From assembly GCA_026387265.1 (NCBI GenBank), contig JAPLLZ010000021.1, forward strand, positions 1 to 34,229: a stretch of DNA of 34,229 nucleotides, in the 5' to 3' direction. The notes under the pieces are model-generated. The model saw only the letters and a program-made list of their open reading frames with translations, was not told where the DNA came from and did no database searches. The position numbers and the translations under genes were made by a program. Source of the DNA: Candidatus Omnitrophota bacterium. Its GTDB lineage: Bacteria; Omnitrophota; Gorgyraeia; Gygaellales; Profunditerraquicolaceae. Position 1 is the stretch's first letter; each line of letters begins with the position of its first letter. Positions 31,532 to 34,229 of the stretch are shown here, in pieces.

Positions 31532-33025
31532 TTATAACACTTTATTGCCTTTTAACGTAGGATTAAATTCCATGTACCTGCCCAGCATCAGGCGGGTTTG
31601 GGCATCAATTGCCGGAGTTGAACCGATAATCAATATAATAAATGGGACAAAAATCCATTCCAGAATTAAAAACACATGTTTAAGCCAGCTTATCCCTTTA
31701 GGCCGGGGCGGTAAAATCGTCCAGCTTAGAAATATCCAAGTTAAGCTGGTGTATAATGTGAATTTAAACAACAAGCCGGTAATCTTTGGTAAATTATAAG
31801 CAATGGCCATCTGGCTAAAAAAAGCTCCGCCGAAAAAAATAGGTAATGGCCCAATCACCACTAAAATTACTGCCCAAACTGCCCAGGTTACATGGCTCTC
31901 TAAGAGATGAAAAGACCTTCTTATTTTATTAATCAGCGGAATATTCTTGTTGGCCATAAAACCTTTTACCACAAAAGGAAAGTTTTCCACTCCCCAGGCC
32001 CATCTTCTTTTCTGTTTATACTGCACAACCATCGTCCGCCAAATATTGCTGGAATAAGCTACGTCCAGAGAAACCGTAACATACAGCGGAATCACGCGGT
32101 AATCTCCATTGTAATGCAAATAACCTTTCCAATAAATCACCGAATCATCGGAAATCATATTCGTCGGCCAATAATCTATTTCCACCAGGGTTTTAAAGCT
32201 CATGCTATGGCTGGAAAAAGTAACGAATTTCTCCAGGCGCATGCTTTCAATCATCTGACAGAATGAACTGCTAATCTCCACCAGGCGGGCAAAAGAAGGT
32301 GCCTGCCAGATATTATTATTATAAACCGGCATCGGCTGATAACTTGCCTGGTGCTTTTTTTCAGAAGTCAAAAAATGGTAACTTAAACAACCAAAATATT
32401 CTTTATCCACACAGGTATCTGCGTCAAAGCAGGAAATTACCACCTGCTCATAAGCAATCTTGCGTTTATCCAAAAACTTTCTGGCTGCCTTTGCTGACCA
32501 GGTAGCATTAGCCCCCTTAGTGCGGCTTTCTCCGGGCAGTCCATCAGGATGGAATGTAGATAAGTATGCTCCGAAACGGCTGCTGAATTCTTCTTCTAAA
32601 ATTAGAGCGTTATCATGGGCATGGATATTTCTTTCTTCAAAAGCCATAACTACAATTAGTTTATCTTTAGGATAACGGATAGCACTTAAGGCCGCCAGTG
32701 AAGGCCGCAAGACCTCCAGCCCCTCATTGTAAACCGGAAAGATAACTACCTGATACAGCTGTGAAAAACCTAAATCTGCAGACAAGTCCTGACAACGGGT
32801 GAGCCAATCTTCATTTCTCTGGCGGAAAAGCCGATGATGGGCCATTACCAAAAGCGTGGTCAAATAAACTGTACGAATAATCCAATAAAAATCAAAAGAA
32901 ATAATGATAATCGCGCTGGATACCGGATGCAAAAAAGACAGGGCGATCAAGACAATAATTATACCCCAAGATAATCCTCCGGGTATAATTTCAAGGGCAC
33001 GTTTATAAAACAAGGCTTTATTCAC
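31532..33025 (-). CDS. Membrane glycosyltransferase family 2, cellulose-synthase-like
   Basis: A 497-residue processive-type glycosyltransferase. Two N-terminal helices (about 15-65) precede a GT-A domain with PVYNEG, the metal site DADT (201-204), the acceptor-site acid in MISDDSVIY, and QKRRWAWG, equivalent to the QxxRW motif of cellulose and hyaluronan synthases. Four to five C-terminal helices follow. No PilZ domain is seen. The start GTG at 33025, seven bases after AAGGAG, is preferred over a TTG at 33061, and it overlaps the PEGA gene end by eight bases. Its polysaccharide product is unknown. Confidence 0.9.
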   Translation of the reverse strand: MNKALFYKRALEIIPGGLSWGIIIVLIALSFLHPVSSAIIIISFDFYWIIRTVYLTTLLVMAHHRLFRQRNEDWLTRCQDLSADLGFSQLYQVVIFPVYNEGLEVLRPSLAALSAIRYPKDKLIVVMAFEERNIHAHDNALILEEEFSSRFGAYLSTFHPDGLPGESRTKGANATWSAKAARKFLDKRKIAYEQVVISCFDADTCVDKEYFGCLSYHFLTSEKKHQASYQPMPVYNNNIWQAPSFARLVEISSSFCQMIESMRLEKFVTFSSHSMSFKTLVEIDYWPTNMISDDSVIYWKGYLHYNGDYRVIPLYVTVSLDVAYSSNIWRTMVVQYKQKRRWAWGVENFPFVVKGFMANKNIPLINKIRRSFHLLESHVTWAVWAVILVVIGPLPIFFGGAFFSQMAIAYNLPKITGLLFKFTLYTSLTWIFLSWTILPPRPKGISWLKHVFLILEWIFVPFIILIIGSTPAIDAQTRLMLGRYMEFNPTLKGNKVL

Positions 33026-33989
33026 CGACCTGCTCCTTTTGCGCTTCCTTACCCTGGCCAAATGGCTGAGTAATTAATCTTTCCAATAAATAAAGGTTAG
33101 CACTTAATTCCAATTTATACAGATTATTATAAAAACTGCCGTCAATGCTCCTTTGGCTATCGCTAAAATAGAGCACATCTTCTTTTGTATCATAAAATGC
33201 CTCCGGGCCGCCTTTATTCAATTCTACCAGATTAATTGGTAAAGCCCCCTGGCGTGATTCAATAACCTGAATATTTTTATCAGTCATAACCACTAAATGG
33301 TAACTATCGGAATGCCAGAAAACATCATTAATCTTATCCTGCGGGTATTCTAAAAATACCGGAGAAACAGGATATTCATAATCTCCCTGATTATCAAAAA
33401 ATATTACGTTAATTTGATGCTGGTTAAAAATAAAAAATTTTCTTTTATCCGGGGAAATTTCCCAACCGGTAATCTGAGCAAACTTATCCGGAAGGCTGGC
33501 AATATCTTCAAAGTTATTGGCGTCTAAGCTTGAGCGATAGACAACCTTTTTGTCCTGATCCAGATAATAAATTAGTTTCTTTTCAATATCAATACGGAAT
33601 AAGGAAAATTTCTCCTGGTTTAACTGCTCTAAATTGGGCCGCATCGGAAAAAGAATAACTTTATCCACCCGGCTGACCTTACCTGCCTCAACTTCCACAT
33701 CCGCTTTCCAGGGATAATGTTGCGCTAATTCCAGGGTAACCTTATAGGTCCCGGGAAGCAATTCCTGCATACTCGCAGGGCTTTTTTCAGTAATGAGCTT
33801 ACCGTTAAGATAAATTTTTGCTCCGACAGGCTGAGTTTTAACAAAGATTAACCCGGTCTTTACAAATTTTAAAGAATGTGTATTGAATTTATACCCCAAA
33901 GCAAAAGTCAGGATAAACGGAAGGCCGGCAAAAAATAAAAACACACTTACGTAAAATAAGAAACTTCTTATTTTTTGGAAAGTATACAT
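33018..33989 (-). CDS. Membrane-anchored PEGA-domain protein with beta-propeller-like C-terminus
   Basis: A 323-residue protein with one N-terminal membrane helix (about 10-32). A PEGA domain (about 46-112) is marked by QPVGAKIYLNGK and LLPGTYKVTLE. The remainder (about 130-310) has repeated strand motifs (FSLFRIDIEKKLIYYLDQ, ITGWEISPDKRKFFIF, VFWHSDSYHLVVM) like WD/TolB-type propellers. The ATG at 33989 follows AAGGAA by eight bases. The tight overlap with the glycosyltransferase gene suggests a surface or cell-wall polysaccharide partner, which is inference. Confidence 0.85.
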   Translation of the reverse strand: MYTFQKIRSFLFYVSVFLFFAGLPFILTFALGYKFNTHSLKFVKTGLIFVKTQPVGAKIYLNGKLITEKSPASMQELLPGTYKVTLELAQHYPWKADVEVEAGKVSRVDKVILFPMRPNLEQLNQEKFSLFRIDIEKKLIYYLDQDKKVVYRSSLDANNFEDIASLPDKFAQITGWEISPDKRKFFIFNQHQINVIFFDNQGDYEYPVSPVFLEYPQDKINDVFWHSDSYHLVVMTDKNIQVIESRQGALPINLVELNKGGPEAFYDTKEDVLYFSDSQRSIDGSFYNNLYKLELSANLYLLERLITQPFGQGKEAQKEQVGE

Positions 33990-34229
33990 TTTACTAATTC
34001 CTTTTCCAAAGCTAATAAAAATACCTTGCGCTTAACCCCGAGATTATATCCTCCTATTTTCCGATTACTACTTACTACTCGGTGGCAGGGAATAATCAAG
34101 GGATACGGATTACGTTTTAAAATCTGTCCGACTGCCCGGCAAGCGCCCGGAGAACCGGCTTGTTTAGCTACCCACTTATAACTACGTACCTGGCCCAAAG
34201 GTATGCTTAAAACTACCCGGTATACCTTA
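33968..34229 (-). CDS. Methylated-DNA--protein-cysteine methyltransferase (C-terminal part, cut by right edge)
   Basis: The visible 3' part of an O6-alkylguanine-DNA alkyltransferase, a suicidal DNA-repair protein. The frame stays open to the right edge: VYRVVLSIPLGQVRSYKWVA is the helix-turn-helix start, followed by GSPGACRAVGQILKRN and the active-site PCHRVV with acceptor cysteine; IGGYNLGV follows as in Ogt/AdaB. The N-terminal domain and start codon lie outside the window. Its end overlaps the PEGA gene start by 22 bases, so the two are probably cotranscribed. Confidence 0.95.
   Translation of the reverse strand, partial: KVYRVVLSIPLGQVRSYKWVAKQAGSPGACRAVGQILKRNPYPLIIPCHRVVSSNRKIGGYNLGVKRKVFLLALEKELVKCILSKK

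Overview
The window reads as chromosome of an anaerobic, diderm (Gram-negative type) bacterium with AT-rich DNA. Lipoprotein N-acyltransferase, a lipid A acyltransferase-like protein, several lipoproteins and a PilT-type ATPase point to an outer membrane. Superoxide reductase, flavodiiron protein, rubredoxin and hybrid-cluster protein point to anaerobic metabolism with oxygen/NO defence. The mix fits an Omnitrophota-like or other uncultured candidate-phylum genome, but this is an inference without a marker-gene search. Nearly all genes lie on the minus strand; only the esterase at 8813 and the CDF transporter at 23268 are on plus.

Region 1 (1-5529) is a likely single operon for oxygen and nitrosative stress, read right to left. 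It begins with a sigma70-type promoter carrying an inverted repeat and a 25-codon leader ORF with a hairpin at its stop. Then come an Rrf2 regulator with three cysteines, a small Cys-rich zinc-ribbon protein, hybrid-cluster protein, superoxide reductase, a Met-rich membrane protein, rubredoxin, a FAD/NAD reductase, a flavodiiron protein and an FMN split-barrel protein. The reductase, rubredoxin and the two terminal enzymes form a plausible NAD(P)H to O2/NO/superoxide electron chain.

Region 2 (5543-8707) holds transporters: a PF03773-type permease, an ArsB/SLC13 carrier and a pair of single-domain EamA proteins. Region 3 (8813-14719) holds an esterase, a class III aminotransferase with a MtnX-like phosphatase, an AmrS-like radical SAM enzyme, a PP-loop tRNA-thiolation-like enzyme, a ZIP transporter and a 26-codon basic peptide resembling ribosomal protein bTHX.

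The most unusual item is at 14721-15008. A 280-bp element consists only of 13-bp terminal inverted repeats and a GIY-YIG nuclease reading frame (now frameshifted), flanked by a 4-bp TTTA direct repeat. It lies exactly between the Shine-Dalgarno sequence and the ATG of the bTHX-like peptide. Removing it with one TTTA copy restores an ideal ribosome binding site, so the insertion can be read directly from the sequence.

Region 4 (15006-24146) contains a lipoprotein, a 340-bp cluster of REP-like palindromes, a HAD phosphatase, a secreted Pro/Ala/Val-rich protein, an ArsB/NhaD carrier, BioY, a Cys-rich mini membrane protein, a lipid A acyltransferase homologue, an adenosine-specific kinase family protein, a PIG-L deacetylase and a CDF metal transporter. 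Region 5 (24143-30164) is an operon prfB-secA-lnt-M23 peptidase, with the +1 programmed frameshift in prfB. Region 6 (30433-34229) holds PilT-like ATPase, a cellulose-synthase-like glycosyltransferase, a PEGA-domain protein and the end of an O6-alkylguanine-DNA alkyltransferase cut by the right edge. Palindromic repeats of the same families recur in the gaps at 15.7-15.9, 22.9-23.2 and 30.2-30.4 kb. No rRNA, tRNA or CRISPR array was recognised.
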